Source: Nitrosomonadales bacterium
GTDB lineage: Bacteria; Pseudomonadota; Gammaproteobacteria; Burkholderiales; Gallionellaceae
Direction: 5' to 3'
DNA: 64,000 nt
Assembly: GCA_016235045.1 (NCBI GenBank)
Contig: JACRME010000009.1
Location: 62,001-126,000, forward strand
Part shown: one piece after another, positions 1 through 11,837 of the stretch
Layout: every line of letters begins with the position of its first letter
Numbering within the stretch: position 1 is the stretch's first letter
Notes under the pieces: model-generated
Seen by the model: only the letters and a program-made list of their open reading frames with translations
Told to the model about the DNA's origin: nothing
The model's database searches: none
Made by a program: the position numbers and the translations under genes

Positions 1-1
1 G

Positions 2-679
2 CTGCATGGCGACAGGCTGAATGTGGATGTGCTGCAAAGTCTGTCCTACCCGCGCGCGAAGAATCTGTTGCGCTATTTTCTGCATGCGCAGGGTTCGCCC
101 ATGCCGCAGGCGGCGCAACTCGACGAAATGCTGCTCCAATTGCGCACTGCACGCGGGGATGCAATGGTGTGCGTCGATTTTGGCGGCTGGCAGGTGCGAC
201 GGTACCAGGGCGATATCCATGTTTTTCCCGGGCCGGGCGCATACGATCCCGGGACGGTTTTGCCGTGGACAGGCGAAGCGACTCTGCATTGGGCGGCGAT
301 GGGGTGCGACCTCGCTTTCCGCCGCGACCGGGGGCAGGGGATCAGTCTGGTCAGGCTGCAGCAGGCCCCGGTCACGCTGCGATTGCGCGGCGGCGGCGAA
401 AAATTGCGCCCGCATCCCCATGCAGCGGCACGCAGCATGAAAAACCTGTTGCAGGAACATCGCATTCCGCCCTGGCAACGCGAACGGCTGCCCTTGTTGT
501 ATTGCGGGGAGACGCTTGCGGCGGTCGTCGGGGTCGCCATCGCGGCGGATTTTCAGGCGGCCGATTCAGAGCCAGGAATCGTCGTTTCATTGGCTTCCGG
601 ACAGGGACATGGCTGCCAAAGCCTGCTAGAATCGCGCCCTCAGAATTTTCTGAATTCAAATCACTACTTGGAGAGAAGC
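2..679 (+). CDS. tilS: tRNA(Ile)-lysidine synthase TilS, C-terminal part (5' end outside window; stop not resolved before ndk)
   Basis: Frame 2 translation [27 protein letters not shown]...[31 protein letters not shown] resembles the TilS C-terminal domain; the frame stays open into ndk. Confidence 0.7.
604..632 (+). promoter_or_regulatory. candidate sigma70 promoter for ndk
   Basis: GGGACA (604-609), N17, TAGAAT (627-632) with extended TGn at 624-626, upstream of ndk. Confidence 0.5.
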
Positions 680-1105
680 ATGGCTGTCGAACGTACCCTT
701 TCTATCATCAAACCCGATGCCGTGGCGAAGAACGTCATCGGCAAAATCTATTCCCGTTTCGAGACCAACGGCCTGAAGATCGTCGCCGCTCAGATGCGCC
801 ACCTGTCGCGCACCGAAGCCGAAGGTTTCTATGCCGTGCACAAGGCCCGCCCGTTCTTCAAGGACCTGGTCGATTTCATGATCTCCGGCCCGGTCATGAT
901 CCAGGTGCTGGAAGGCCCCGGCGCTGTGCAAAAGAACCGTGACCTGATGGGCGCGACCGATCCGAAGAAGGCCGACAAGGGCACCATCCGCGCCGATTTC
1001 GCCGACAGCATCGATGCCAACGCCGTGCATGGTTCCGATTCCGCCGAAAATGCCAAGATCGAGATCGATTACTTCTTTGGCCCGAAGAACATCTGCTCCC
1101 GTTGA
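680..1105 (+). CDS. ndk: nucleoside diphosphate kinase
   Basis: [28 protein letters not shown]...[22 protein letters not shown]-like GGAGAG upstream. Confidence 0.97.
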   Translation: MAVERTLSIIKPDAVAKNVIGKIYSRFETNGLKIVAAQMRHLSRTEAEGFYAVHKARPFFKDLVDFMISGPVMIQVLEGPGAVQKNRDLMGATDPKKADKGTIRADFADSIDANAVHGSDSAENAKIEIDYFFGPKNICSR

Positions 1106-2184
1106 TGCAAAACCTCCTCGACTTCGATGCGCAACAACTGACTGCCTGGTTTGCGGAGCAGGGCGAAAAGCCCTTCCGCGCCAGGCAGGTGCTGCGCTGG
1201 ATCTACAAAGCCGGGGAGTCCGATTTCGATGCGATGAGCGATCTGGCGATCTCTCTTCGCGAAAAACTGAAACAGATCGCCTGTGTCAAGGCACCCACGG
1301 TGATGCGCGAAGAGACCGCCACCGACGGCACGCGCAAGTGGCTGCTGGATGTGGGGACGGGCAACGCGGTCGAGACCGTGTACATTCCGGAAGAAGACCG
1401 CGGCACCTTGTGCGTGTCGACCCAAGCCGGGTGCGCACTGGATTGCGCGTTCTGCTCCACCGGCAAGCAGGGCTTCAACCGCAACCTCTCCACTGCCGAG
1501 ATCATCGGTCAGGTGTGGTGGGCGAACCACGAACTGGGCAAGAACGCGGAAGGCAATTGGCCGGTCACCAATGTGGTGCTGATGGGTATGGGCGAGCCGC
1601 TGCTGAACTTTGACAGCACCGTGAGCGCCTTGCGTCTGATGCTGGACGACAATGCCTATGGCTTGTCGCGCCGCCGCGTGACGGTCTCCACTTCCGGCGT
1701 GGTTCCGGCGATGGATCGTTTGCGCGACGAGTGTCCGGTGGCACTGGCGATCTCGCTGCATGCGCCCAACGACGAACTGCGCAACGTGCTGGTGCCGATC
1801 AACCAGAAATATCCGCTGCAAGAACTGATGGCGGCCTGCCGCCGCTATCTGGAAAAAGCGCCGCGCGATTTCGTCACCTTCGAGTACGTGATGCTGGCCG
1901 GTGTGAACGACCGCGAGCAGGATGCGCGCGAGCTCATCCGGCTGGTGCGCGACGTGCCGTGCAAATTCAACCTGATCCCGTTCAACCCGTTCCCGCAGGC
2001 GCCGTACCAGCGTTCCGACATGGAGACGGTCAAGCGTTTCCGCGACATCCTGATGCAGGCCGACATCGTCACCACCATCCGCAAGGTGCGTGGCGACGAT
2101 ATTGCGGCGGCATGCGGTCAGTTGGCGGGGCAGGTGCAGGATAAAACAAAAAGAACGCATAGAGTGGTGGAGGCGAGTCAATGA
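1105..2184 (+). CDS. rlmN: 23S rRNA/tRNA (adenine-C2)-methyltransferase RlmN (radical SAM)
   Basis: [19 protein letters not shown] radical SAM motif, [15 protein letters not shown] overlap with ndk. Confidence 0.97.
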   Translation: MQNLLDFDAQQLTAWFAEQGEKPFRARQVLRWIYKAGESDFDAMSDLAISLREKLKQIACVKAPTVMREETATDGTRKWLLDVGTGNAVETVYIPEEDRGTLCVSTQAGCALDCAFCSTGKQGFNRNLSTAEIIGQVWWANHELGKNAEGNWPVTNVVLMGMGEPLLNFDSTVSALRLMLDDNAYGLSRRRVTVSTSGVVPAMDRLRDECPVALAISLHAPNDELRNVLVPINQKYPLQELMAACRRYLEKAPRDFVTFEYVMLAGVNDREQDARELIRLVRDVPCKFNLIPFNPFPQAPYQRSDMETVKRFRDILMQADIVTTIRKVRGDDIAAACGQLAGQVQDKTKRTHRVVEASQ

Positions 2185-2945
2185 AGCTAATCAGGCTGGT
2201 AATTATCGCGTCGCTGTTGGCGGGGTGCGCCTCGTCCGGCGGAGGTTCCAAAGGAACGCCGCAGCTGGATCGAACGCGCGCGCAAACGAGCGCCAGATTG
2301 CACACCGAGCTGGCGGCTTCGTATTACGAACGCACCCAATACGCCATTGCGCTGCAGGAGATCGACGTGGCGTTGCGGGCGGATGAGAAATACCCGCCTG
2401 CCTATGCAATGCGCGCATTGGTACGCATGGCGTTGCGCGAAGACATGCAAGCCGATGCGGATTTTCGCCGCAGCCTGGAACTGGACAGCTCGAATTCCGA
2501 GACGCACAACAATTACGGCTGGTTTCTGTGCCAGCGCGGGCGGGCAAAGGAATCTCTCGGGCAATTTCAGGAGGCGGTGAAAAACCCGCTGTATGCCACG
2601 CCCGAAACGGCTTATGTGAATCTGGCCGTGTGTTCCAGGAAGGCGGGGGAAATGAAGGATGTGGAAAACAATCTGCAGCGCGCATTGATCCTGCGCCCGG
2701 GCATGCCGGAGGCGTTGTACGGTCTGGCGGACTACAGTTTCGATAACGGCGACTTCGCCGGGGCAAAATCCTATTTCCTGCGCTTCGCCCAGGTTATTTC
2801 CGAGCTGGATGCCGAGCAGTTGTGGCTGGCGGTGCGGATTGAACGAAAAATGAAAGATCGCAACTCTGAGGCCAGTTACGCCCTTCAGTTGCGCAAACGT
2901 TTCCCGACATCGCGGGAGACCCAACTGCTGTCGCAAGGCGAATAA
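2181..2945 (+). CDS. pilF: type IV pilus biogenesis lipoprotein PilF/PilW (TPR)
   Basis: Lipobox [11 protein letters not shown] repeats, synteny rlmN-pilF-rodZ-ispG. Confidence 0.9.
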   Translation: MKLIRLVIIASLLAGCASSGGGSKGTPQLDRTRAQTSARLHTELAASYYERTQYAIALQEIDVALRADEKYPPAYAMRALVRMALREDMQADADFRRSLELDSSNSETHNNYGWFLCQRGRAKESLGQFQEAVKNPLYATPETAYVNLAVCSRKAGEMKDVENNLQRALILRPGMPEALYGLADYSFDNGDFAGAKSYFLRFAQVISELDAEQLWLAVRIERKMKDRNSEASYALQLRKRFPTSRETQLLSQGE

Positions 2946-3898
2946 TGGATATTTCCGACGCTGTTTCCGAATCGAGCAAGAGGGGGGAGCCGGTCAAGCC
3001 GGTGCTTAACGTCGGCCTGACGCTGCGCGAGGCGCGCGAAGGCATGGGCTTGAGCGTGCATGACATTGCCAACCGCATCAAGTTTGCCCCGCGGCAAGTT
3101 GAGGCGCTGGAAGCGAACGATTTTGCCCACCTGCCGAAGGCCACTTTTTTGCGCGGGTTCGTGCGCTGCTATGCGCGCGTGCTGCTGCTGGATGAAGAGT
3201 TGCTGATTGCCGCTTTGCCGGTCGAAACGCACGAGCAGGTGGTTAACAAGGCGCAGTCCGTCACGGTATCCTTTCCGACCGTGTTTGCGCTGCAGAAGGT
3301 CAATCTGTTGTGGCTGGCGGGGGCCCTGGGGGTTGCGTTGCTTCTGGGACTGTTCGTTCTGCTGCAAGGCGGCGAAGACACCGTGCCCGCTGAGGTTGTG
3401 GTGGAGACGATACCTTTGCCGGGGTCGGATGCGGCGGTTTCCGCCGTGCCGGACACCGAGTCGCAGACCATGATCCAGGAGGCGCCGAAAGCGGAGGAAC
3501 CCAAGGTGGCGGAACCGGTCAAGGCCCCGCGACCCGCCGTTGTGACTGTGCCGCAGGCCGCCCCCGCCCCCGCCCCCGCTTCTGTGCCGCAGGTTGCGAC
3601 CGTCACCCCTCCCGTGGCGGAGGTCAAGCCCGCCATTCCGCTGGAAATACTCATGCGCCGTCCGTTGCATTTCGTCGTTGACGAAGCATCATGGGTTGAA
3701 GTGAAAGATGTCAACGGAGTCGTTTTGCTGTCGAGAAACGTGCCGCGCGGTGGGGAAAAATGGATCGGAGGTCCGGGGCGCGCGCCGTATGACGTATCCA
3801 TTTCGAATCCGTCCAAAGTCAGGATTTATTACAAGGGTAATAAAATCGATCTTTCGGCTTATGCCGCGATGGAAATGGCACACCTGAAGGTGAAGTAA
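2945..3898 (+). CDS. rodZ: RodZ-like helix-turn-helix/DUF4115 protein
   Basis: N-terminal HTH ([30 protein letters not shown]), one TM, Pro/Ala-rich linker, C-terminal DUF4115-like domain. Confidence 0.85.
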   Translation: MDISDAVSESSKRGEPVKPVLNVGLTLREAREGMGLSVHDIANRIKFAPRQVEALEANDFAHLPKATFLRGFVRCYARVLLLDEELLIAALPVETHEQVVNKAQSVTVSFPTVFALQKVNLLWLAGALGVALLLGLFVLLQGGEDTVPAEVVVETIPLPGSDAAVSAVPDTESQTMIQEAPKAEEPKVAEPVKAPRPAVVTVPQAAPAPAPASVPQVATVTPPVAEVKPAIPLEILMRRPLHFVVDEASWVEVKDVNGVVLLSRNVPRGGEKWIGGPGRAPYDVSISNPSKVRIYYKGNKIDLSAYAAMEMAHLKVK

Positions 3899-3903
3899 AG
3901 CTT

Positions 3904-5130
3904 ATGAGCCATTCTTTCATTTCGCGTTGTCGCACGCAGTGCGTACATGTGGGCGACGTCGTCATCGGCGGGGGGGCGCCGGTGGTGGTGCAATCCATGA
4001 CCAACACCGATACCGCCGACGCGGAAGGTACCGCGCGCCAGGTTTATGAGTTGGCGCAGGCCGGTTCGGAATTGGTGCGTATCACGGTGAATACGTCAGA
4101 GGCCGCTGTCCAGGTGCCGCGTATCCGCAAGATGCTGGACGATATGGGCTGCGCTGTGCCGCTGATCGGTGATTTTCACTATAACGGGCACCGTTTGCTC
4201 ACCGAGTTTCCGGAATGCGCGCAGGCGCTGGCGAAATACCGCATCAATCCCGGCAATGTGGGCAAGAACCGCAAGGGCGAAGACCAGTTTGCGATGATGA
4301 TCGCGGTCGCCAGACAGTACGACAAGCCGGTGCGCATCGGCGTCAACTGGGGCAGCCTGGACCAGGATCTGGTGGCGCGGCTGATGGACGAAAACGCCAA
4401 ACTGGCGCAACCGAAAGAAGTGGCCGGGATCACGCGCGAGGCGCTGATCGTGTCGGCGCTGGACTCCGCCAAACGCGCCGAAGAGCTCGGTCTGCCGCAC
4501 GACCGCATCGTGCTTTCCTGCAAGGTGAGCGACGTGCAGGACTTGATCGCCGTATACCGGGAATTGGCGCAGCGCTGCGACTATCCGCTGCACCTCGGGC
4601 TGACAGAAGCGGGCATGGGGTCGAAAGGCATCGTTGCTTCCACCGCCGCGCTGGCCGTGCTGCTGCAGCAGGGCATCGGCGACACCATCCGTGTGTCCCT
4701 GACCCCCGCACCCGGCGGTGCGCGCACCGACGAGGTGGTGGTGGCGCAGGAAATATTGCAGACCATGGGATTGCGTTCGTTTGCGCCCATGGTGACTGCC
4801 TGCCCCGGTTGCGGACGCACCACCAGCACGGTGTTCCAGGAACTGGCGCAGGACATCCAGAATCATTTGCGCGCGCAGATGCCGGTGTGGCGCGAGCAAT
4901 ACACGGGGGTGGAGGAGATGACGGTTGCGGTGATGGGCTGCATCGTCAACGGTCCCGGCGAAAGCAAACTGGCGAATATCGGCATCAGCCTGCCGGGGAC
5001 GGGCGAGAGCCCGGCCGCGCCGGTGTACGCGGACGGCGAGAAGGTGACCACCTTGCGCGGCGACCATATCGCCGAGGAATTCACCCGGATCGTCAATGAA
5101 TATGTGGCAAGAAAGTACGCCAGGAAATGA
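3904..5130 (+). CDS. ispG: 4-hydroxy-3-methylbut-2-enyl diphosphate synthase
   Basis: [48 protein letters not shown]. Confidence 0.97.
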   Translation: MSHSFISRCRTQCVHVGDVVIGGGAPVVVQSMTNTDTADAEGTARQVYELAQAGSELVRITVNTSEAAVQVPRIRKMLDDMGCAVPLIGDFHYNGHRLLTEFPECAQALAKYRINPGNVGKNRKGEDQFAMMIAVARQYDKPVRIGVNWGSLDQDLVARLMDENAKLAQPKEVAGITREALIVSALDSAKRAEELGLPHDRIVLSCKVSDVQDLIAVYRELAQRCDYPLHLGLTEAGMGSKGIVASTAALAVLLQQGIGDTIRVSLTPAPGGARTDEVVVAQEILQTMGLRSFAPMVTACPGCGRTTSTVFQELAQDIQNHLRAQMPVWREQYTGVEEMTVAVMGCIVNGPGESKLANIGISLPGTGESPAAPVYADGEKVTTLRGDHIAEEFTRIVNEYVARKYARK

Positions 5131-6395
5131 GTGAAACACTGCAAGCCGTGCGCGGCATGAACGATATCCTCCCCGAAGAGGCAACGCAGTGGCTGTGGTT
5201 CGAGGACATGGTGCGCGAGTGGCTGGAAACATACGGCTACCGCAATATCCGCATGCCGCTGGTGGAGCCGACCGCGCTGTTCAAGCGCGCCATCGGCGAA
5301 GTCACCGACATTGTCGAAAAAGAGATGTACAGCTTCGAGGACAGCCTCAACGGCGACCAGCTCACGCTGCGTCCGGAAGGCACGGCTTCCTGCGTGCGCG
5401 CTGTGTTGCAGCACAATCTGCTGTATAACGCCCCGCAACGGCTGTGGTATGCGGGGCCGATGTTCCGCCACGAGCGCCCGCAGAAGGGGCGCTATCGCCA
5501 ATTCCACCAGATCGGCGTGGAGGCGCTGGGTTTTGCCGGGCCGGACATCGATGCCGAGCAGATCGTGATGTGCGCGCGCTTGTGGAAGAAACTGGGCATA
5601 CGCGACGTGGGCTTGCAGATCAACACGCTGGGCGATGCGGCATCGCGCCAGCGTCATCGCGAGAAGCTGATCGCCTATTTCGAGCAGCACCAGGACAAGC
5701 TGGACGCGGACGCGCAGCGCCGCCTGTATGCCAACCCGCTGCGGATTCTGGATACCAAGAATCCCGCGATGCAGGAACTGGTGAGTGCGGCGCCGAGACT
5801 GATGGACGAACTGGAAACGGATGCGATCCGGCATTTCGAGGCAGTGCAGGCGATCCTGACGCAACACGGCATTGCGTTCGAGATCAACCCGCGTCTGGTA
5901 CGCGGACTGGATTACTACAACCGCACTGTGTTCGAGTGGGTCACCACGCGTCTCGGTGCGCAGGGTACGATCTGCGCCGGTGGCCGCTTCGACGGCCTGA
6001 TCGCCCAGATCGGCGGCAAGCCCGCGCCGGCCTGCGGTTTCGCCATGGGCGTGGAGCGCCTGCTGGCCCTGTTGCAGGAAGACGGCATGCAGAACCCGGC
6101 GGCGCCGCTGGACGTTTATGTGGTGCATCAGGGTGAGCAGGCACAGGAACTGGCCTGGCGCGTAGCGGAAAACCTGCGCGACGGCGGGGTGCGCGTGCTG
6201 TTGCACTGCGGCGGCGGCAGTTTCAAATCGCAGATGAAAAAGGCGGACGGCAGCGCGGCGGCATGCGCGGTGATCATCGGCGATGATGAGGTGGCGGCTG
6301 ATGCGGTCATGCTCAAGCCCTTGCGGGGTGGCGGAGAGCAGCAGCGCGTCGGGCTGGAAGAGTTGCAGCATAAGGTTCGTGAATTGATCAAGTGA
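5127..6395 (+). CDS. hisS: histidyl-tRNA synthetase
   Basis: [39 protein letters not shown] overlap with ispG. Confidence 0.98.
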   Translation: MSETLQAVRGMNDILPEEATQWLWFEDMVREWLETYGYRNIRMPLVEPTALFKRAIGEVTDIVEKEMYSFEDSLNGDQLTLRPEGTASCVRAVLQHNLLYNAPQRLWYAGPMFRHERPQKGRYRQFHQIGVEALGFAGPDIDAEQIVMCARLWKKLGIRDVGLQINTLGDAASRQRHREKLIAYFEQHQDKLDADAQRRLYANPLRILDTKNPAMQELVSAAPRLMDELETDAIRHFEAVQAILTQHGIAFEINPRLVRGLDYYNRTVFEWVTTRLGAQGTICAGGRFDGLIAQIGGKPAPACGFAMGVERLLALLQEDGMQNPAAPLDVYVVHQGEQAQELAWRVAENLRDGGVRVLLHCGGGSFKSQMKKADGSAAACAVIIGDDEVAADAVMLKPLRGGGEQQRVGLEELQHKVRELIK

Positions 6396-6399
6396 GGAA

Positions 6400-7044
6400 A
6401 TGAAAATGTCTAGTTTGGATCTGCAGGAACAGGAACAAATCGATGCGCTGAAGGCGTGGTGGAAAGAGAACGGCAAGTGGGTGATCGGCGCCATGGTGGT
6501 CGGTTTGCTCGGCTTTGCGGGTATCAAGTTCTGGAAAAGCCACCAGGCCGGGCAGGCAGCCGAAGCGGGCAAGCTGTACGTGGAAGTGCTGAAACAGGCT
6601 TCTTCCAACGACGCCAAGCGCATCGGCGACGCGGCGGACGCGCTGGTCAGCCGCTACGGCAGCAGTGCGTATGCGCCGCGTGCGCAACTGTTGGCGGCGC
6701 AAGCCAGCCTGCAGGCGCGGGATGTTGCGCGCGCCACGGTGCAGTTGCAGTGGGTGATCGAGCATGCAAGCGAAACCGGCTTGCAGGATGCGGCGCGACT
6801 GAAGCTGGCGAGTGCGTTGCTGGACGAGAAGAAGTACGACGAGGCGCTTGCGCAACTCGATGCGGCGCATCCCGAATCGTTCACCGGACTTTATTCAGAC
6901 CTGAAAGGCGATGTATTGAGTGCGCAGGGAAAAATTGCCGAAGCGCGTGCGGCTTATCAGCAGGCTTATGACAAGACCGATGCCAAGAGTGCCTATCGCA
7001 ACCTGATCCAGCTAAAGATGGATGGTTTGGGAAGCGCCAAATGA
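6400..7044 (+). CDS. yfgM: YfgM-like TPR membrane protein
   Basis: N-terminal TM, TPR-like repeats, located hisS-yfgM-bamB. Confidence 0.85.
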   Translation: MKMSSLDLQEQEQIDALKAWWKENGKWVIGAMVVGLLGFAGIKFWKSHQAGQAAEAGKLYVEVLKQASSNDAKRIGDAADALVSRYGSSAYAPRAQLLAAQASLQARDVARATVQLQWVIEHASETGLQDAARLKLASALLDEKKYDEALAQLDAAHPESFTGLYSDLKGDVLSAQGKIAEARAAYQQAYDKTDAKSAYRNLIQLKMDGLGSAK

Positions 7045-8171
7045 TGTTTAACCGTCGATTCCTTGCGCCGATACTGATGTCGCTACTGGCCGGATGCAGC
7101 AGCGACAAGCCTCCGATCGATCCGGCAAAGCTGGTCGATTTCAAGCCGAGCGCCAGGATCGAACTGCGCTGGCATGCCGATATCGGCGATGCGGGCAAGA
7201 GCGTGCTGTTTCCCGCAGTGACGCGCGAGGCGGTGTTTGCGGCGGAGGCCGACGGCAAGCTGTATCGTTTCGATCGCAATACCGGCAAACAGGTCTGGAG
7301 CGTCGATAGCGGTTTCGAAATTACCGGGGGTGTCGGCGCGGGCGACGGGCTGGTGCTGGTCGGCGGCGAAAAGGGCGAACTGGCGGCATTCGACGAAGAT
7401 ACCGGCAAGCAGAAATGGCTGGTGAAGGTATCCAGCGATGTGCTGAGCCCTCCCAGGATAGCCGACGGCGTGGTGGTGGTGCGTACCGGCAATCAGCGGA
7501 TTACCGGTTTGAGCGCGAAAGACGGCGGCCGCTTGTGGCTGTATGAGCGCGCCACGCCCGCCCTCATCGTACGCAGCCACGCCAGCGTGGTGATCCGCAA
7601 CGGCCTGGTCTACGCGGGTTTTGCGGCAGGCAAACTGGCGGCGATCGGACTCAACAACGGCGTGGTCGTGTGGGAATCGGCGGTTTCGCAACCGCGCGGA
7701 AATACCGAATTGGAGCGTATCAGCGACATCACCAGTTTGCCGGTCGTGGACAAGGATCAGGTCTGCGCGGTGGCCTTCCAGGGACGGTTGGCCTGTTTCG
7801 ATGCCGCGCAGGGAGGTACGCTGTGGACGCGCGATATCTCCAGCGATAAGGGCATGGCGCTGTCTGGTAAGACGCTGTATCTCAGCGATACCGACAGCAA
7901 TGTGCTGGCCGTGGACAAAAGCAGCGGCTCATCGGTATGGAAAAACGGCCAGTTCCTGTTGCGCAAAGCGACAGCCCCGTATCCGCTGGACGACTACCTG
8001 CTGATCGGCGACTTCGAAGGCTATCTGCATGCCCTGAAGAGCGATGACGGGAGTCTGGCGGCGCGCTACGAAACGGACGGCAGCGCCATTGTGGTTGCGC
8101 CGGTCACGCTGGGCAAGGGTGCCCTGGTCCAGACCAGCGATGGCGGACTGTATTCGTTCACCATCCGCTAG
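7041..8171 (+). CDS. bamB: outer membrane assembly lipoprotein BamB (PQQ beta-propeller)
   Basis: Lipobox SLLAGCSS, repeated GKLYRFDRNTGKQVWS-type blades, synteny. Confidence 0.93.
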   Translation: MMFNRRFLAPILMSLLAGCSSDKPPIDPAKLVDFKPSARIELRWHADIGDAGKSVLFPAVTREAVFAAEADGKLYRFDRNTGKQVWSVDSGFEITGGVGAGDGLVLVGGEKGELAAFDEDTGKQKWLVKVSSDVLSPPRIADGVVVVRTGNQRITGLSAKDGGRLWLYERATPALIVRSHASVVIRNGLVYAGFAAGKLAAIGLNNGVVVWESAVSQPRGNTELERISDITSLPVVDKDQVCAVAFQGRLACFDAAQGGTLWTRDISSDKGMALSGKTLYLSDTDSNVLAVDKSSGSSVWKNGQFLLRKATAPYPLDDYLLIGDFEGYLHALKSDDGSLAARYETDGSAIVVAPVTLGKGALVQTSDGGLYSFTIR

Positions 8172-8177
8172 AACAAG

Positions 8178-9575
8178 ATGCTGCCAACACTCGTACTGGT
8201 CGGACGTCCCAACGTTGGAAAATCCACACTTTTCAACCGCCTTACGCGCAGCCGCGATGCGCTGGTAGCCGATTTGCCGGGATTGACGCGCGACCGCCAC
8301 TACGGACGGGGGCGCGTGGGCGAACGGCCTTATCTGGTGGTGGATACCGGCGGTCTGGAACCGGTAGCCAAGGAAGGCATCCTGCACGAGATGGCGAAAC
8401 AGACGCGGCAGGCGGTGGACGAGGCGGATCTGGTGCTGTTCATTGTTGACGGTCGCGACGGTCTGACCCCGCACGACAGGATCATCGCCACGCAACTACG
8501 CAAGACCGGGCGACCAGTCCTGCTGCTGGTCAACAAGGCCGAAGGCATGCGGAGCGAGCGCATCACGGCGGATTTCCACGAACTCGGTCTCGGTACGCCT
8601 ATCCCGATTTCGTCTGCGCATGGCGACAACGTTGCCGAGATGATCGAGGTTGCTCTGGACGAGCTCCCTCCCGCAGAGCCTGAAGTCGAAGAAAAATCCG
8701 ATCATCCCAAACTGGCCATCGTGGGGCGTCCGAATGTAGGCAAATCCACGCTGGTCAATGCCATTCTCGGCGAGGAACGCGTCATCGCGTTCGACCAGCC
8801 GGGCACGACGCGCGATTCCATCTACATCGACTTCGAGCGCGGCGGCAAGCAGTACACCATTATCGACACCGCCGGCGTGCGCCGTCGCGGCAAAGTCGAC
8901 GAGGCGATCGAGAAATTCTCGGTGGTGAAGACGCTGCAGGCCATCGAGGATGCCAACGTGGTGGTGCTGGTGGTGGATGCACGCGACCAGATCACCGAGC
9001 AGGATGCCCACCTGGCCGACTTTGTGCTGCAAGCCGGGCGCGCGCTGGTGCTGGCGGTCAACAAATGGGACGGGCTGGACGAATACAAGCGCGACACGAC
9101 CAAGCGCGACATCGAACGCAAGCTGCATTTCCTGAACTTTGCCAAACACCACTTCATTTCCGCACTGAACGGCACGGGCGTCGATGCGTTGCTGAAATCG
9201 GTGAATCAGGCCTATACCGCGGCAATGGCCAAGTTGCCTACACCGCAACTGACCCGCGTGCTGGAAGAGGCCATACAGAAGCAACAGCCGCCGCGCGTGG
9301 GCAGTTTCCGCCCCAAGATGCGCTATGCCCACCAGGGCGGCAGCAATCCTCCGCTCATCATTATCCACGGCAGTGCGCTGGATAAAGTGCCGGACAGTTA
9401 TAGCCGTTACCTGGAAAAAACCTTCTGCGATGCCTTCAAGCTCCAGGGCACGCCGCTGCGTATCGAATACAAATCCGGCAAGAATCCCTTCGCCGAGAAA
9501 AAACACGTCCTTACCGAGAGTGAGCAACGTGCAGCCCATCGCGCCCGAATCCGCGGGCGCAGGCTGTACGGCTGA
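8178..9575 (+). CDS. der: ribosome biogenesis GTPase Der (two GTPase domains)
   Basis: [15 protein letters not shown] and [19 protein letters not shown]. Confidence 0.98.
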   Translation: MLPTLVLVGRPNVGKSTLFNRLTRSRDALVADLPGLTRDRHYGRGRVGERPYLVVDTGGLEPVAKEGILHEMAKQTRQAVDEADLVLFIVDGRDGLTPHDRIIATQLRKTGRPVLLLVNKAEGMRSERITADFHELGLGTPIPISSAHGDNVAEMIEVALDELPPAEPEVEEKSDHPKLAIVGRPNVGKSTLVNAILGEERVIAFDQPGTTRDSIYIDFERGGKQYTIIDTAGVRRRGKVDEAIEKFSVVKTLQAIEDANVVVLVVDARDQITEQDAHLADFVLQAGRALVLAVNKWDGLDEYKRDTTKRDIERKLHFLNFAKHHFISALNGTGVDALLKSVNQAYTAAMAKLPTPQLTRVLEEAIQKQQPPRVGSFRPKMRYAHQGGSNPPLIIIHGSALDKVPDSYSRYLEKTFCDAFKLQGTPLRIEYKSGKNPFAEKKHVLTESEQRAAHRARIRGRRLYG

Positions 9576-9628
9576 TTGGGTTTTGTGTCATTATTTTGCC
9601 GGTTAGTTTTTGTCGGGATAGTTGAAGC

Positions 9629-10330
9629 ATGAGCCAATCGAAAAACGAAATGAGCGGGTTGTTGGCGGAACTGGCGAGCGAGGCAACGCAGAAGCTGGAG
9701 GCGCAACGTGCGCAGCAGCAGGATCGCCACACGATGACGCAAAACGTGAATGCCGCTTTGGAACGCACTTTTCAGTTCTTCAACCTCTTTACCAAGCACC
9801 TGAATGCGCTCGAGCCGGACATTCCCCGCATCTATGCGCTGGACGGCAAAGCCCAGTTTTCCCCATTGAAATGGAAGAGCGGACTGGTGGAATACCGCAA
9901 ACAGAGCCTGGCGGATAACGCTTTGATGGATCATGTGTTTTTTCAGGTTCGCCTGACCGTGCCCGGACCCGTTAGCGTGAACCGGCGCTGGGAAGTGTTC
10001 GATGAATTCAAGAAAGACGTGCAGTCTTTCGGCCTGAAGACGAAGGAGGATTTGCACGAACTGTGGCGGAACCGGACTCAGAAGGCTACCTTTCAGGTCA
10101 CGCTGGAGCCCGAGTTCCTGATTTGCATGCGTTTTCAGGGCAATTATGCGGAAGGCTGCGTCGACCTCGTCTGTAACAACCTGGACGGCTTTGGCGAGAT
10201 GAAGGCCAAGCTGAACCCCAAGCTTCTGCAGGGCGGCATGTTTGACGATATCGGCCGTTTCCTGATGGGGCGCGCCAGTACGCTGCCTCAAGGGCTGGAT
10301 CTCACCCGGGATTTTTCGCGGAATATATGA
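9629..10330 (+). CDS. conserved hypothetical protein (233 aa)
   Basis: Intact ORF between der and hfq; no family recognised by eye. Confidence 0.8.
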   Translation: MSQSKNEMSGLLAELASEATQKLEAQRAQQQDRHTMTQNVNAALERTFQFFNLFTKHLNALEPDIPRIYALDGKAQFSPLKWKSGLVEYRKQSLADNALMDHVFFQVRLTVPGPVSVNRRWEVFDEFKKDVQSFGLKTKEDLHELWRNRTQKATFQVTLEPEFLICMRFQGNYAEGCVDLVCNNLDGFGEMKAKLNPKLLQGGMFDDIGRFLMGRASTLPQGLDLTRDFSRNI

Positions 10331-10442
10331 GTCAATCCGGCAGGACGCAGGGGCTGAAGGCGGCGGTAATGCGCCACGACTCTTCCGTATCGGCGGGTTT
10401 TCCAGTACAGTAGCCGCCCCAAGAACAACAAGAGCTGACATC

Positions 10443-10673
10443 ATGAGTACAAAAGGGCAACAACTACAAGACCCGTTCCTGAACGCACTGCGTAAGGAAC
10501 ATGTGCAGGTCGCCATTTATCTGGTCAACGGCATCAAGCTGCAGGGCCAGGTCGAATCGTTCGATCAATATGTGGTGCTGTTGAAGAACACCGTCACCCA
10601 GATGGTCTACAAGCACGCCATCTCAACTATTGTTCCCGCACGCGCAGTCACTATTCCTTTCGACGCAGAGTAA
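10443..10673 (+). CDS. hfq: RNA chaperone Hfq
   Basis: [51 protein letters not shown]. Confidence 0.98.
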   Translation: MSTKGQQLQDPFLNALRKEHVQVAIYLVNGIKLQGQVESFDQYVVLLKNTVTQMVYKHAISTIVPARAVTIPFDAE

Positions 10674-11815
10674 TGCACGAATCAACGACTGCCGCCAATA
10701 CGGCGGTATTGGTCAGTCTCGATTTCGGCGCACCTGATTACGCAGAAAGCCTGGAAGAACTACGTTTGCTGGCAGAAAGCGCCGGAGTGCGCACGCTTGC
10801 GCTGGTGGAAGGCAAGCGGCAGCGCCCGGACGCCTCCACTTTCGCCGGCAGCGGCAAGGTGGACGAGATCGCCGCACTGGTCGAGGAACTGGAAGCACCG
10901 CTGGTCATCTTCAATCACGACCTGTCTCCTGCGCAGATGCGCAACCTCACCGCCAAAATCCAGACGCGCGTGATCGACCGCACCATGCTGATCCTGGATA
11001 TTTTCGCGCTGCGGGCGCAAAGCCACGAAGGCAAGGTGCAGGTGGAACTGGCCCAGCTCAAATACCTTTCCACGCGCCTGGTCGGCATGAACATGGACAT
11101 GGGCCAGCAGAAGTTTGCCGTGGGCGCGCGCGGTCCCGGTGAAACCCAACTGGAACTGGACCGGCGCAAGCTGGACCGGCGCGTGCACCTGCTCAATGAG
11201 CGGCTGAAGCAGCTGAAAAAGCACCGCGAACTGCAGCGCAAGGCGCGCAACCGCTCCGATGTGATGTCGGTTTCCATCGTCGGCTATACCAATGCGGGCA
11301 AATCCACGCTGTTTAACCGCCTGACCAACGCCAATGTCTATGTGGCCAACCAGTTGTTCGCCACGCTGGACACCACCGCACGCAAGATATTCCTGGAGGG
11401 CGACAGCCCGCGCCAAGTGGTGCTGTCCGATACCGTGGGTTTTATCCGCCATTTGCCGCACGGCCTGGTGGCGGCCTTCCGCAGCACCCTGGAAGAAACC
11501 GCACAGGCCGACCTGTTGTTGCATGTGGTGGACGTGAACAGCCCGGAACGGCACGATCAGGTGGCCGAGGTGAACAAGGTGCTGGCGGAGATCGGGGCGC
11601 AGCATATCCCGCAAATTGTGGTCTATAACAAGATCGATCTGCAGGGACTGGAAGCAGGCGTGAAGCGGGACGAATATGGTAAAATCGCCAGCGTTCATTT
11701 GAGCGCCAAAACGGGCGCGGGTTTGGCAGAATTACGGGCGGCCCTCGCCGAAGTGCGCGATGCGCCGGTAGCGGAAATACAGGCGGAAGAGTGGCATCCC
11801 CTGAATGACAACTAA
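10673..11815 (+). CDS. hflX: GTPase HflX
   Basis: [33 protein letters not shown]; downstream of hfq. Confidence 0.97.
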   Translation: MHESTTAANTAVLVSLDFGAPDYAESLEELRLLAESAGVRTLALVEGKRQRPDASTFAGSGKVDEIAALVEELEAPLVIFNHDLSPAQMRNLTAKIQTRVIDRTMLILDIFALRAQSHEGKVQVELAQLKYLSTRLVGMNMDMGQQKFAVGARGPGETQLELDRRKLDRRVHLLNERLKQLKKHRELQRKARNRSDVMSVSIVGYTNAGKSTLFNRLTNANVYVANQLFATLDTTARKIFLEGDSPRQVVLSDTVGFIRHLPHGLVAAFRSTLEETAQADLLLHVVDVNSPERHDQVAEVNKVLAEIGAQHIPQIVVYNKIDLQGLEAGVKRDEYGKIASVHLSAKTGAGLAELRAALAEVRDAPVAEIQAEEWHPLNDN

Positions 11816-11837
11816 GTTGACCAAAAGGTAACGGACT

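Noticed and set aside
4863-6623. 586-aa minus-strand ORF opposite hisS
   Set aside because: Antisense shadow of hisS and yfgM; no domain motifs.
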